Origin: a virus
Virus record (IMG/VR): IMGVR_UViG_3300032288_001059
Coordinates: 1-35,740 of that record
Length of the DNA: 35,740 bases
Strand: one strand, 5' to 3'
Position 1 is the first letter of the stretch. The number at the start of each line of letters is the position of its first letter. Made by a program: the position numbers and the translations under genes. Below, in pieces: positions 15,381 to 24,600 of this stretch. Under the pieces are notes generated by a model. It was given only the letters and a program-made list of their open reading frames with translations. It ran no database searches and was not told where the DNA came from.

Positions 15381-16304
15381 TTATTTTAACATACTGTTGA
15401 TAGAATTGTCAAACTGGAATTCCAGTTTTTTAATTGCATCATCATCCATGTCGCCTATATCTTTATATTTTTTATCTATATATATAGAAGTAACAACAGG
15501 ACCAAGTTTTTTAATTAACTTATCTCTCATTATTATTCCTGCATCATCGTTATCTGCAATTAAAACAATACTATTAAAATATTTTTCTAATAGTTTTATT
15601 TGTGCTGCAGAAACATTAGCCCCTAGCGTAGCAACCGCAGGGAATCCTACTTGATCTAATCTAATTGCATCAAAAGAAGACTCTACAACATATACAATGC
15701 TTGAAGTTTTTATTCTATGTAGATTAAATAATGTTTTACCTTTTGGCAAACCAGGTGTATTTTTAAATTCTTTTCCTTCAATTGTTCTAGCAACAAAGCC
15801 TATACATATACCATCTGGAGAATGTATTGGGATTGTAACTGAATCTTGTTTTTCTGAATAGCCAAGATTAAATTTTATTATTGAATCTTTAGTAATTTTT
15901 CTTCCTTCATAATACCTATTTGCTCTTGGAGATTCTAATGCTTGATTATTTAATCTTTTAATTAATAATTCATCGTATTGAACAAACTCTGGTTTACTTA
16001 TTAATGCTTTGTTTACTGATGTCTCAATACTAGTTTCTTGCTCTTTACTTTTAATATATCTTATTGCCTCAAAATATGTTCTATTAGATATATGCATTAC
16101 AAACTCAATAAGAGTTTTTGTAGTCTGACATCCAAAACAAAAAAATAATCCGTGCTCTTTTGATACTTCTCCAGCAGGGGTTCTATTATTATTGTGATAT
16201 GGACAAAATACAATATAGTCTGTTCCATATTCAGCCTCAATATCAATACCAGCACCAGTTAATACACGATAGACTTGTTCTGCAGTATAAGAGTCTTTAA
16301 CCAT
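15381..16304 (-). CDS. DnaG-like DNA primase
   Basis: This 307-residue primase from ATG 16304 has an N-terminal zinc-binding motif (C34-x2-H37 in CPYH and C56-x2-C59 in CFGC) and a Toprim domain with E208 (VVESSFDAI) and DNDDAG at 251-256 (D251, D253). It is shorter than bacterial DnaG and lacks an obvious C-terminal helicase-binding domain. I preferred 16304 over an upstream in-frame start at 16346 because GAGGA lies six bases before this ATG and the overlap with the helicase gene falls to eight bases. It synthesises RNA primers for the phage polymerase. Confidence 0.92.
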   Translation of the reverse strand: MVKDSYTAEQVYRVLTGAGIDIEAEYGTDYIVFCPYHNNNRTPAGEVSKEHGLFFCFGCQTTKTLIEFVMHISNRTYFEAIRYIKSKEQETSIETSVNKALISKPEFVQYDELLIKRLNNQALESPRANRYYEGRKITKDSIIKFNLGYSEKQDSVTIPIHSPDGICIGFVARTIEGKEFKNTPGLPKGKTLFNLHRIKTSSIVYVVESSFDAIRLDQVGFPAVATLGANVSAAQIKLLEKYFNSIVLIADNDDAGIIMRDKLIKKLGPVVTSIYIDKKYKDIGDMDDDAIKKLEFQFDNSINSMLK

Positions 16305-17523
16305 TTTTGTCCTCGTAATCCTTGTAGCGATAATATCCCCTATCAAAATCTACTTGAACTAAAAAATCCCCCATAAAACCATTTCTATTTTTTCTAAATA
16401 CGCATTCAATAATGTCACTATTTGTAGCACGACCAAGAGCCATTACCCAATCAGCATCATAAGCAATTTGTCTAGACCAAGCAGTTTGTCCTAAAGTTGG
16501 TGGAGTAGAAAGATCTTTAACGTCATCGGGAGTAGCAGATGAAATAGCAATAATAGGAACTTCTTCACTAATAGACATTAGTTTAAGTTCTCGTGAAAGG
16601 TTTTTCATACGTACCGTTTCATTATCAGCCTTTTGGTTTGGTGACATTAATTGTAAATAATCAACAATAACAAAGTCTGGTTTGTATTGATCAATTTTTC
16701 CACGTATAACTGAAGGAGTTAAATCTCCACCGTTGTCATTAGAAATAATATGAAATTCTGGTTTACCTGCTAATTTATCCGCATGCCATTTTTTAAGCAT
16801 CTCAATCTCTACTTCACCGTTGCTAAGTTTACGATGAGACCATAAACCTTCACCCATAATTGCAAATACACGATTACGAACTTCTGTTTCAGACATTTCA
16901 AGACTTATAATTAGTGGGCTACGACCTTGCTTCCAAGCCTGTACAGCGAAATACAGAGCCAACCAAGACTTTCCAATACCTGGATATGCAAGAAAGACTC
17001 CTAGTTGTCCTGGCATGATTCCAGAAGGTAAATAGTTATCAAACCCTGGCAAACCTGTTTTAATTCCAATATGTCCAAGATCTTGCATTTTCTTTACATT
17101 TTCAAAATATGCAATTGCCGATTCAAGATCTGTTACCTCAATATCTCTAATTGCAGCAGTATTCTTTTTTAGTTCTGATGTTTTTGTAATAAGATGTTCA
17201 AGGGCATTTGTTCCATTACCGCCTTGAACTTCGGATGCTGCGTTGCGTAAAATATCTTTAAGGCTATCATTTAAATATTCGGCTTGTAGTTCTTCAAGAT
17301 GGTGCTTGGTTGCGCCAACACCTTCTACTGGAACAAAATCTCTAAATTTTTCTACAACTAATGACATTGGCGGAATTGATTGATTGTTTTCTGAATATAG
17401 TCTGATAAAATTCCAAACATCACTATGAGTTCTTAAAAGATTATCAACATTTGCCTGAAGTAATACATGGATTTGTTTGTCATTTAATACTGCAGTAATT
17501 AATTTTGCTTCCGTATTATTCAC
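16297..17523 (-). CDS. dnaB: DnaB-like replicative helicase
   Basis: This 408-residue RecA-fold hexameric helicase has a short helical N-terminal domain (1-120), a linker helix, and an ATPase core. It shows Walker A AYPGIGKS at 179-186, LIISLEMSE (204-212), Walker B FVIVDYLQL at 284-292 (D288), and a C-terminal segment with RKNRNG (377-382) containing candidate Arg/Lys fingers. It is shorter than bacterial DnaB (about 470), mainly in the N-terminal region. The start is GTG at 17523 inside the end of the preceding gene. With the primase immediately downstream it forms a helicase-primase pair at the fork. Confidence 0.92.
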   Translation of the reverse strand: MNNTEAKLITAVLNDKQIHVLLQANVDNLLRTHSDVWNFIRLYSENNQSIPPMSLVVEKFRDFVPVEGVGATKHHLEELQAEYLNDSLKDILRNAASEVQGGNGTNALEHLITKTSELKKNTAAIRDIEVTDLESAIAYFENVKKMQDLGHIGIKTGLPGFDNYLPSGIMPGQLGVFLAYPGIGKSWLALYFAVQAWKQGRSPLIISLEMSETEVRNRVFAIMGEGLWSHRKLSNGEVEIEMLKKWHADKLAGKPEFHIISNDNGGDLTPSVIRGKIDQYKPDFVIVDYLQLMSPNQKADNETVRMKNLSRELKLMSISEEVPIIAISSATPDDVKDLSTPPTLGQTAWSRQIAYDADWVMALGRATNSDIIECVFRKNRNGFMGDFLVQVDFDRGYYRYKDYEDKNG

Positions 17524-17824
17524 TAATCCACATCCTTGCTAACTTTCTTCGCTCTTTTCGTTCTTTAATATCTTGTTCTACTTCTATTTTACCACTAAGA
17601 ATTTTTTCTGCATTATATGAAAAATAATTCCAAGTAGGATTTTCTGCTATCTTAAAATAATAATCTAATAAATCATAACATTGAGAAATACCATAGGACT
17701 CAATAAGAGCATCAGAAGCCCACTGCTCAACATTAAGATTCATGTTGCTTTTGGCTTCATACTTTTGTAGATGTAATTTGTTGTACCTACTTAGCAAAGC
17801 CATGCGGTCTTTGCGTTCTGCCAC
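17516..17824 (-). CDS. Conserved-looking small protein before the helicase
   Basis: This 102-residue protein starts with GTG at 17824, overlapping the previous stop (TAGTG). It is rich in aromatic residues and highly helical, with segments RMALLSRYNKLHLQKY, NLNVEQWASDALIESYG and CYDLLDYYFKIAENPTWNYF, and ends in a charged helix KERKERRKLARMW. It overlaps the DnaB-like helicase by eight bases. Size, helicity and position would suit a helicase loader or adaptor, but I see no ATPase or known loader motif, so function is open. Confidence 0.7.
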   Translation of the reverse strand: MAERKDRMALLSRYNKLHLQKYEAKSNMNLNVEQWASDALIESYGISQCYDLLDYYFKIAENPTWNYFSYNAEKILSGKIEVEQDIKERKERRKLARMWISE

Positions 17825-18033
17825 TATTCGCTTTTAAATTCTTTTGCTTCGTTACTTTTTTCAATTAGTTTGTTTTCAACAAACTTATATACACGCTCAA
17901 ATGCCTGATCTATATTTTCATCATCACGCCTATAATCAACAATGCCAAGATCAAACCTTACTGATTGAAAATTACCTAGATTATGTGTATATCCTAGTGT
18001 TACTGATACTTTTGTATTTTTATTTTCTTCCAT
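17824..18033 (-). CDS. Small uncharacterised protein (69 aa)
   Basis: This 69-residue protein from ATG 18033 has AGGTGGGG just upstream. It has an N-terminal beta-hairpin-like part (KVSVTLGYTHNLGNFQSVRF, about 8-27), then an acidic segment, then an amphipathic helix (about 42-65). The NLGNFQSVR stretch looks conserved in type; I recall similar small proteins in aquatic phage replication regions, with no assigned role. It precedes the 102-residue gene with overlapping stop and start. Confidence 0.65.
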   Translation of the reverse strand: MEENKNTKVSVTLGYTHNLGNFQSVRFDLGIVDYRRDDENIDQAFERVYKFVENKLIEKSNEAKEFKSE

Positions 18034-18051
18034 ACCCCACCTTTTCTATTA

Positions 18052-18594
18052 TTAAATATTCTCTGCCCAAACAGGAATAAATCTACCATCTTCTGTTTTT
18101 GTATATGTAAGTATACCGTCTCCCATTCGCCTTGTCAATTCTTGGCTTGTAGGTGTCATATTATTTGTTATAAGTCCATCTTTTCTTGGTTGTCCTATAT
18201 GTATAGTAGCCAGTATAGCACGAATCTCTTTTACCGTGTTTTCTGAATAATATGACCTTATTCTAAAACCACGCTCACCATTTATTTTTGCCCCGACTGG
18301 TGGTGGAATCATTCCAGTTTTAATTAATTTAGGCATATATTTTCTGTGACGATTAATTAATTTAGCAGTTTCTGCAACTGTATATGCTTTTTCTCTATTT
18401 TTTCTAAAATCGGAACGAAGACAAGTTTCAAGTCTGTCTTTAGTTATATTATAAACAGAGACCATCCCAGTAGAGCGTGAACTGTGATGAAGTCTTACTA
18501 GATCACCATTAAGAAACCATATTTTTTTGTTTCCTGTTATTACAGTTTCGTTATTGTAAATTTCGCCCTGGATAATTCCTTTGCTAGTAACCAT
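18052..18594 (-). CDS. Helix-turn-helix DNA-binding protein, likely regulator
   Basis: This 180-residue basic protein has an N-terminal beta-rich part (residues 1-65) and a MerR/excisionase-like helix-turn-helix near 69-85 (KAYTVAETAKLINRHRK). A wing-like region follows (GERGFRIRSYYSENTV), then a helix. It stands at the junction between tail genes and replication genes, where a regulator would be expected. The first ATG at 18594 (AAGGA close upstream) overlaps the small zinc gene by 55 bases, unusually long here. A later Met (residue 43 or 44) is the alternative but would lose the beta region. No recombinase is present, so an excisionase role is not supported. Confidence 0.7.
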   Translation of the reverse strand: MVTSKGIIQGEIYNNETVITGNKKIWFLNGDLVRLHHSSRSTGMVSVYNITKDRLETCLRSDFRKNREKAYTVAETAKLINRHRKYMPKLIKTGMIPPPVGAKINGERGFRIRSYYSENTVKEIRAILATIHIGQPRKDGLITNNMTPTSQELTRRMGDGILTYTKTEDGRFIPVWAENI

Positions 18595-18731
18595 TTTCCT
18601 TCTTCACTTTCTGTTGGAGGATGAAAAAATCTTCTTAAACCACATACCACACAGTAAGTTTCCATATGCTGAATACTGCTATATTGTCTATCAATGAACG
18701 TTCTTCCCCTACATTTTTTACAAAAAATCAT
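18540..18731 (-). CDS. Small zinc-ribbon protein
   Basis: From ATG 18731 this encodes 63 residues with C4-x2-C7 (CKKC) and C27-x2-C30 (CVVC), a four-cysteine zinc ribbon, followed by RRFFHPP and a charged helical tail. An in-frame TTG at 18761 would add ten residues and overlap the preceding tail gene; no convincing ribosome site supports either. It is the first gene after the tail module. The role is unknown; nucleic-acid or protein binding is likely. Confidence 0.65.
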   Translation of the reverse strand: MIFCKKCRGRTFIDRQYSSIQHMETYCVVCGLRRFFHPPTESEEGKWLLAKELSRAKFTITKL

Positions 18732-18741
18732 TATTTTATTA

Positions 18742-19182
18742 TTAGTTTGGAATTCCAACAAGAATTAAATGTACTGCTAAAGATAGATCGCCAGAGGCCC
18801 CAAACCTTACAACACCTTCAACCCTTGTTTCTGTAACACTTTTTAAAATAACATTTACATTTTGTCCTGCTGGAGTTTGTCCAATATTTACTGGAGTTGC
18901 TGAAACAATTGGCGGATATTTAAAATCTTTAAAATCATACGTAAAGGTTTTTTCATTTCCAGCAGAAACTGTTGAGTTATTAGCAACTTCAACATAACCA
19001 CCAATTATTCTTGAATTAGAAGTTTTAATTTCTTGTTTACCAGCACTTACTGTATCTATAACTGTTTTATTTGTAGTTGTGGATGCAATTTGCGTAGAAA
19101 GGTCGTTTACAGCATCAACTAAACTATACAAATATGTAACATCAAGAGGTTGACCTCTTTCTGGTAGTGGTACTTTAGCCAT
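18742..19182 (-). CDS. Virion-associated tail or fibre protein
   Basis: This 146-residue protein starts at ATG 19182 with an excellent AGGAGG. Its N-terminal part (1-45) includes a short helical YLYSLVDAVNDLSTQIA segment that could trimerise. The rest is beta-rich (GGYVEVANNSTVSAGNEKTF, PPIVSATPVN, then TRVEGVVRF and LAVHLILVG), resembling small beta-sandwich tips of phage fibres. It closes the tail module. Structural role is inferred from position and composition; no enzymatic motif is seen. Confidence 0.68.
   Translation of the reverse strand: MAKVPLPERGQPLDVTYLYSLVDAVNDLSTQIASTTTNKTVIDTVSAGKQEIKTSNSRIIGGYVEVANNSTVSAGNEKTFTYDFKDFKYPPIVSATPVNIGQTPAGQNVNVILKSVTETRVEGVVRFGASGDLSLAVHLILVGIPN
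18747..18758. repeat. Perfect 12-bp palindrome at module boundary
   Basis: TTGGAATTCCAA is a perfect palindrome at the end of the last tail-module gene and just before the first gene of the regulatory/replication module. It lies in coding sequence (end of the 146-residue gene). There is no T-run after it, so it is not an intrinsic terminator; a protein-binding site is possible but unproven. Confidence 0.35.
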
Positions 19183-19207
19183 TATTTCCTCCTATTAAAG
19201 TATATCA

Positions 19208-19708
19208 TTAAACAGTGTGTGGACCATCTTCATAGACTAATAAAAAAGAAGAATCTCTAGTAATTGGAGTTCCCTTTAAGTATACCTCTATTGAAAGTTT
19301 GTTTGGTTCAGATCCTTGAACTACCCCATTAATTGTATAGGTATTTGGAATTGGAAAAGAGGCATTTGTACCATCAATTCTTTGTTTGTATATCCAATCA
19401 CCGCCATCATTTCTATCCCATTTTAACCATAGATCAAACTCGTGTGATCTTCTAATTTGATTTCCATTTATTTGTATTGAAACAGAATCCCAAGCAAAAG
19501 TTGCAACCTGTCCAGATTTATTAAAAGATATGTTTCCACCAACATATGTATATTCTGGTTTAATAATTGATATTGGTGACCATTGAGATGTTCTATTTTT
19601 ATCTTCAGAAATAATTCGGTATTTTAAAACATATCCTTCTTCATTTACATTTATTGTTGGAAGATTATTTTGTTTTATTTTTATTTTTTTAATTCCAGCG
19701 TCAGCCAT
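19208..19708 (-). CDS. Minor tail protein, beta-sandwich type
   Basis: This 166-residue protein has a beta-rich sequence with fibronectin-III-like spacing: GYVLKYRIISEDKNRTSQWS, then IIKPEYTY, then FAWDSV and HEFDLWLKWD. RIISEDKNRTSQWSP is typical of Fn3-like modules I associate with actinophage minor tail proteins. Its ATG (19708) overlaps the stop of the 381-residue gene by one base. It probably decorates the tail tip or fibre; the exact role is unknown. Confidence 0.7.
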   Translation of the reverse strand: MADAGIKKIKIKQNNLPTINVNEEGYVLKYRIISEDKNRTSQWSPISIIKPEYTYVGGNISFNKSGQVATFAWDSVSIQINGNQIRRSHEFDLWLKWDRNDGGDWIYKQRIDGTNASFPIPNTYTINGVVQGSEPNKLSIEVYLKGTPITRDSSFLLVYEDGPHTV

Positions 19709-20853
19709 TATGTTACACCAACTGAAAATCTAAATTCAATGTAATTACTAGTATTAGGATTTTTTACAATAGTTGATGCATCTATATTTTGAACCACTGA
19801 GTATCCAGTTAAACCATAAAGTGGATTTTCTGTAGCAATATTTTCTAATCTTATTGCATCTAATGCTACATAATAATCATTAGATGGAACCCCTGCATCA
19901 ATAACGCAGGCATATATTTTTACAACTGTAACTGCATTCCATGTAAAATTGGCACTTGTATATAGTTCTTGAAGTTGTTTTGTTACAACAAAATATCTTT
20001 CTGTAGAAAAATCATATGACCCACCACTACTATCGTCAACAACTTCTGCCTCAAATCTAGCATATTCTGCAGTTTCTGTTTCTGTTGATGCAAACTCTAC
20101 CATTACCCTTACGATTTCTGGAGTTGTTATAGATGAACCATCTTTATTTATTAAAGAAAATGCTAAACGTAATTCGTCTGTTGGAGAATTTTTTGTAAAA
20201 TCAACATTTGCACCAGTTAAATGTATATGATTTGATCCAGGTTCTATAATAAAATGGTCTTGTGCTGCTCCACTTTCTTCATTAATTGTAATATCAGCAT
20301 CATCACCCTGAATTAAAATAACATTATTTAAAAATCTTGGTCTTTCATATCTTTCAACTCTTGGTGATTTGAAAAATATTGGATTGTCTGCACTTGTTTG
20401 AAATACTGTATCTGTAACTGCAATAATATTATCATATTCAGGTTGATCTAGTGCAGAAGAAAATGTATTAATTGCTACGGCTGCCTCGGTTGTATGGTGT
20501 TGCCAATTTTCAGTTTGTGTAAATGCATAAACTGTTTTACTATCATATGCTCCAGCAGAAGGATTTGACCCTGCAGAATAAATTCCAATTTCTGAAATTT
20601 CATATCTTTCTTCTGTTGGTAACTCTGCTGTTAAAACTATTTTATCTAATCCACCTTCATTTACAAACCCTCTTGAAGAAATTGGAACACGAAACATTTC
20701 AAAGTCTAAATTTTGTTTTGTTGAATAATTTCCAAGAGGATCACCAGTAATCAATGGTGTGGCTCCACATCCAATGGCAAGGTATGACGCATATGCTGGT
20801 GCTTGTCCAAGCAAATATTTTGCAATAATGGTTTTGCCAGTATTAGTTATCAC
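19708..20853 (-). CDS. Minor tail / fibre-like protein
   Basis: This 381-residue protein starts with GTG at 20853 in a four-base GTGA overlap with the preceding stop. The N-terminus (MITNTGKTIIAKYLLGQ, then YLAIGCGATPL) and the EISEIGIYSAG segment near 95-105 resemble the attachment part of tail-collar and fibre proteins. The rest is beta-rich, with a carbohydrate-binding-like stretch around 170-300 (including ITINEES and DEIRLAFSL-like strands). It is likely part of the baseplate or a receptor-binding fibre. No endosialidase or depolymerase motif was recognised. Confidence 0.75.
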   Translation of the reverse strand: MITNTGKTIIAKYLLGQAPAYASYLAIGCGATPLITGDPLGNYSTKQNLDFEMFRVPISSRGFVNEGGLDKIVLTAELPTEERYEISEIGIYSAGSNPSAGAYDSKTVYAFTQTENWQHHTTEAAVAINTFSSALDQPEYDNIIAVTDTVFQTSADNPIFFKSPRVERYERPRFLNNVILIQGDDADITINEESGAAQDHFIIEPGSNHIHLTGANVDFTKNSPTDELRLAFSLINKDGSSITTPEIVRVMVEFASTETETAEYARFEAEVVDDSSGGSYDFSTERYFVVTKQLQELYTSANFTWNAVTVVKIYACVIDAGVPSNDYYVALDAIRLENIATENPLYGLTGYSVVQNIDASTIVKNPNTSNYIEFRFSVGVT

Positions 20854-21629
20854 GAGATTATTTCTCCAAGATCTGCTTCATATATTGTACCATCTGTAGT
20901 AATTTGTATTTCAATTTGCTCATCATTGTTTATATTAATAAACTCAATAATTAGATCTCCTGTACTTTCTTCAATATATACATTTTCTCCATTTGTCCCA
21001 TTGCCTTCGTTTGGAATTTTGTCTTCTAATTTTATTGAAAATCCAGCAAAATATTTATTTGCAGTTTGTTGAAGGCTAAGAATGTTATTTGGGTTATATC
21101 TTTGCTGTATTGATGATAAATTTTTAATAGGCTGATATGATATTTTTTGACCATTAACAATATCAGATCTTGTAATATTGATTAATTCTTGCCCACCAAT
21201 ATTTTCAAAAATTAAATCTGCCATTGTATCTATTGGCGTTGCTTCATTGTCAAATAAAATACTGTCTATTGTTGCAGTTTTAACTGGTGGTGGAGGAGGA
21301 GCAATCATTATTTGTAAAGTTGGAGTTGGTGGAGTTGGATATACAAAATTTGTTGGAGCAGTACTAAAAACAATATTGCCGTTAGTAATAATACCACCAC
21401 TACCAGGGTCAACACTCCCACTACTGCCATCTCCAATAACATCAGGTTCTACAGGATTAACTGGTATAGAACTACTTATAACTTTTTTAGGAGCCTTGTT
21501 TGAAGGTGAAGGTTTAACTACTGTTGGTTCTTTATATAAGGGGTTACCTTGTCCATAGGTGAAACTTGAAGAAGTTGAATAGTTATATCTTGGTTTAGAT
21601 TTACCTTCACCTGAATTTTCGCCTGGCAT
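20850..21629 (-). CDS. Proline/glycine-rich tail protein
   Basis: This 259-residue protein has a long low-complexity first half (1-120) rich in Pro, Ser, Gly and Thr. It includes KPSPSNKAPKK, GDGSSGSVDPGSGG and an IAPPPPPVKT stretch, likely a flexible spacer. The second half (about 120-259) is a compact domain with DTMADLIFENIGGQELINIT and two strand-rich parts, ending in an acidic tail. It lies between the hub-like protein and the fibre-like protein, so a linker or tail-tip adaptor role fits. Frame use is confirmed by overlap with the next gene. Confidence 0.7.
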   Translation of the reverse strand: MPGENSGEGKSKPRYNYSTSSSFTYGQGNPLYKEPTVVKPSPSNKAPKKVISSSIPVNPVEPDVIGDGSSGSVDPGSGGIITNGNIVFSTAPTNFVYPTPPTPTLQIMIAPPPPPVKTATIDSILFDNEATPIDTMADLIFENIGGQELINITRSDIVNGQKISYQPIKNLSSIQQRYNPNNILSLQQTANKYFAGFSIKLEDKIPNEGNGTNGENVYIEESTGDLIIEFININNDEQIEIQITTDGTIYEADLGEIIS

Positions 21630-21630
21630 T

Positions 21631-24600
21631 TTAAACCTCCGCCAAATAAAGTGTCATATCTGGACCATTTATTTTTCTTGTATACTCAATATTATATACT
21701 ATAAACCTAGAGGTATTTTTTGTAACTAAGTCTAAATTATTAGAATCCTTATAGTTAATTGTAACAATATCTCCAAGTTGAATAATTGGGGTTGAAAATA
21801 TTTTGATACCAATAGATTTTTTAGGAACCATTAATTTATTTATTATCCATCCCATTAAATTTTCAGCATCGTCTTGTGTTTGAATATATGGAGTATCTAA
21901 AGAAAATTCATTATTACCATAAATCATTCTACTTAACTTTATATTATCAAATTTTTCTTTTTCAATAAGAGGAGAGATAATTTGAGAAGAACTAGTTAAT
22001 TGTGGATTAGAAAAATTACTACGTTTTTTAAAATATTCATCAACTGTTAACTCATGGGTTGTATCTTGTGTAAAAGTAATTCCTTGAATTCTTAAATAAT
22101 TTCCACTAGTTTCGTCAAGATTAATTGCTGTATCTGTAGCATTAAAAATTAAAAACTCAGCACCGTATGAATCAGCATAAAATCCAGATGTTATATAGCC
22201 TTTTATTTTATTAAATGTTGGAGAAAGTTGAGCATAAAGAGCGGGGTAAGCACGATCATATTTAATATCAAAATAAGAGCATTCTCTCATAATTGAGCCA
22301 AATTCTTCAAAATACATATTATATTTAGGTGGCTCCTGAGAACTAATTCCCGATAAATATGTTGATTGAACAATACCACTCATTGCATATTTTCTAAAAG
22401 ATTCGCTAGCGTTTATTTCTTTATCTCCAAATGCTGAAGAAAGCGTTTCTCCAATTGTAAAAACACTATTTTGAGAATAATTTTCAGATAGTGCATATAT
22501 ATTTTCAAACATAATTCTAGAAGATCCACGAACGAATGGGGCCATGTTATTATATATTGGAAGTGGATCTGAATCATCTACAACTTGAATTAATTGATTA
22601 TTTATATATAAGAAAAACCTTCTTATTTTTCCTATATCTTGATATTCTACTGCTAAATCATATACGGTAGAGTTTTCTTCGCCAGTCATTCTATATTGTC
22701 CCGTAAATCTACCGTCATCAACTATAATTTTTGATAATCCACCCCAAAGTTTTATGGGAATTGCTTCTGTATTTGAAGAATTTTTTTTAATTTTATAAAA
22801 TACTATATTATTAATTGAAATACTAGACTTATTATCTTTATCTAACTTTAAATATGACTCTATATTTTGTTCTGTCAAAGCAACAATTTCAAAATAATAT
22901 CCATTATTTGTTTCTGGATTAAGTAGTACTGCTAAACCACCAGATCCACCAGCAATATTTACATTTTGGTCTGGTTTAACTCCAGCAACTTGATAATATG
23001 TGGTGCTTCCTGTTGGAGTTTGGCTACGAGTTTCATTGTTTTCAATTTTACCAATAATCCTTATTCTAGTTCCAAAATGTTTATATGCATTATCTAGTTC
23101 TTTATAAACATATGAAACTAAATCAATTGGTTTTTCTGTTGTTGTAAATGATGGACCATTCATAACTAGAGCGGATGACTGTATAGTTCCAGATTGTGTT
23201 GATAATGTATTATTGACAGGTGTTTCAGTTGAATAACTTGAAGACATAAAATTTTTTATAGTTCCATTTCTTGATGTTTGTCTTGCTTTAGTATTATTTA
23301 CGCCTGCTGCTCCAGTTGTGGTTGATGGAGGGGATATATCCTCAAGTAATGTTGTTGTAAATAAATACTCTGTTTTCATTTCACAGCCTTTAACATAGTC
23401 ATTATTTGACCAATATGAATTTATACCTGCTGAATGAGATGTAATTTGTGTTCCAAACTGTCCTCTTCCATGTTCATAAACTAAACCATTTTGTAAACGA
23501 GTAATTCCATCAACTGTTTCATAAAATGGGACCGTATATATTCTTACCAGCCCTGTTGGATATATTTTTCCATTAAACGGCAATGATTTAAAGTAGTTTT
23601 GATACTCTTGATTATTTGTAATCCAGACATTGCTACTGCCCTGTCTATGCGACACCCTCCAAGCCTGTATTTCTTCGCCTTTTTGTGCTTCTGTAATTTC
23701 TCCATTTGCAACTTTTTTATCTAAATCATCAATAATATTAATTGGGGCTAATCTTCCAGGTAAAACAATTTGTGGAGAAGATTCTAACAATGATCCATCT
23801 GATTGAATAGGATACCAAAGTGCAAGAGTAACATTAAATTGAGCAGCATCATATTTAATAATTTCTCCATTAGAATAAAAATAACCCTGATATCTAGTAA
23901 GCCAATAAACATTTTCTCCAAGATCTATTATATTATTTTGAATTTGATGATTAACCACTGTTGGAACATTGTTAGATAAATCTGAATTTATTGGCATTGC
24001 CCCAAGAACATATTTTGATTGTTTAGATGCAACCTCATTAATTGTTTTTGTTGAATCTGTTCCAGAAACCTCCCAAAGTAAGGCTGGTTTATATATCCAA
24101 GTTTTTTCCTGATCAATCATACTTGCTTGACGAATATTTCCATAAGATCTTTGTATATATCTAGTTGTATAATTAATTTTTCCATTATTATAAACTTTTT
24201 TATCTTCAGATGCTATTGATAAAATATTTGGCAATGTCCCAGATGCTTGATTTTCAATTATTCCACTAGTAAACTGATTATTTGATCCAGATAGAATAAT
24301 ATTAGTATTTCTATCTTCTATATTTGGCAGCATATAGTTTTTACTCATTACAATAAAGTTATTGTACTCATCAAAAAACATTGCAGTTTGTGTAGATATT
24401 GCTAACTGATTTAAAACTTCTGCTACGGTTTGATCTGGCGCAATAAAAAAATATGGAATTATTGGTTCTGGTTCATTTGCTGTTCTATAAAAAGCGTAAT
24501 TACTAAAACCAATATAGTCAAGAATTAATGTAATGGCATAACTGAGTGATACCTCTGTAACTAACATTCTTGGCGCTGGCATAGATTCTAAAAAGAAATA

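Noticed and set aside
18212-18220. TGCTATACT motif inside the helix-turn-helix gene
   Set aside because: It lies in coding sequence about 180 bases before the next start; probably chance, though an internal promoter is not excluded.
19199-19207. Extended -10-like TGATATACT before the 146-residue tail gene
   Set aside because: The predicted start point would fall inside the AGGAGG ribosome site, leaving no usable leader.
21178-21558. Plus-strand open frame of 126 codons opposite the Pro-rich tail gene
   Set aside because: Low-complexity shadow of Pro/Gly codons; no start signal or homology; the minus frame is supported by tight overlaps.
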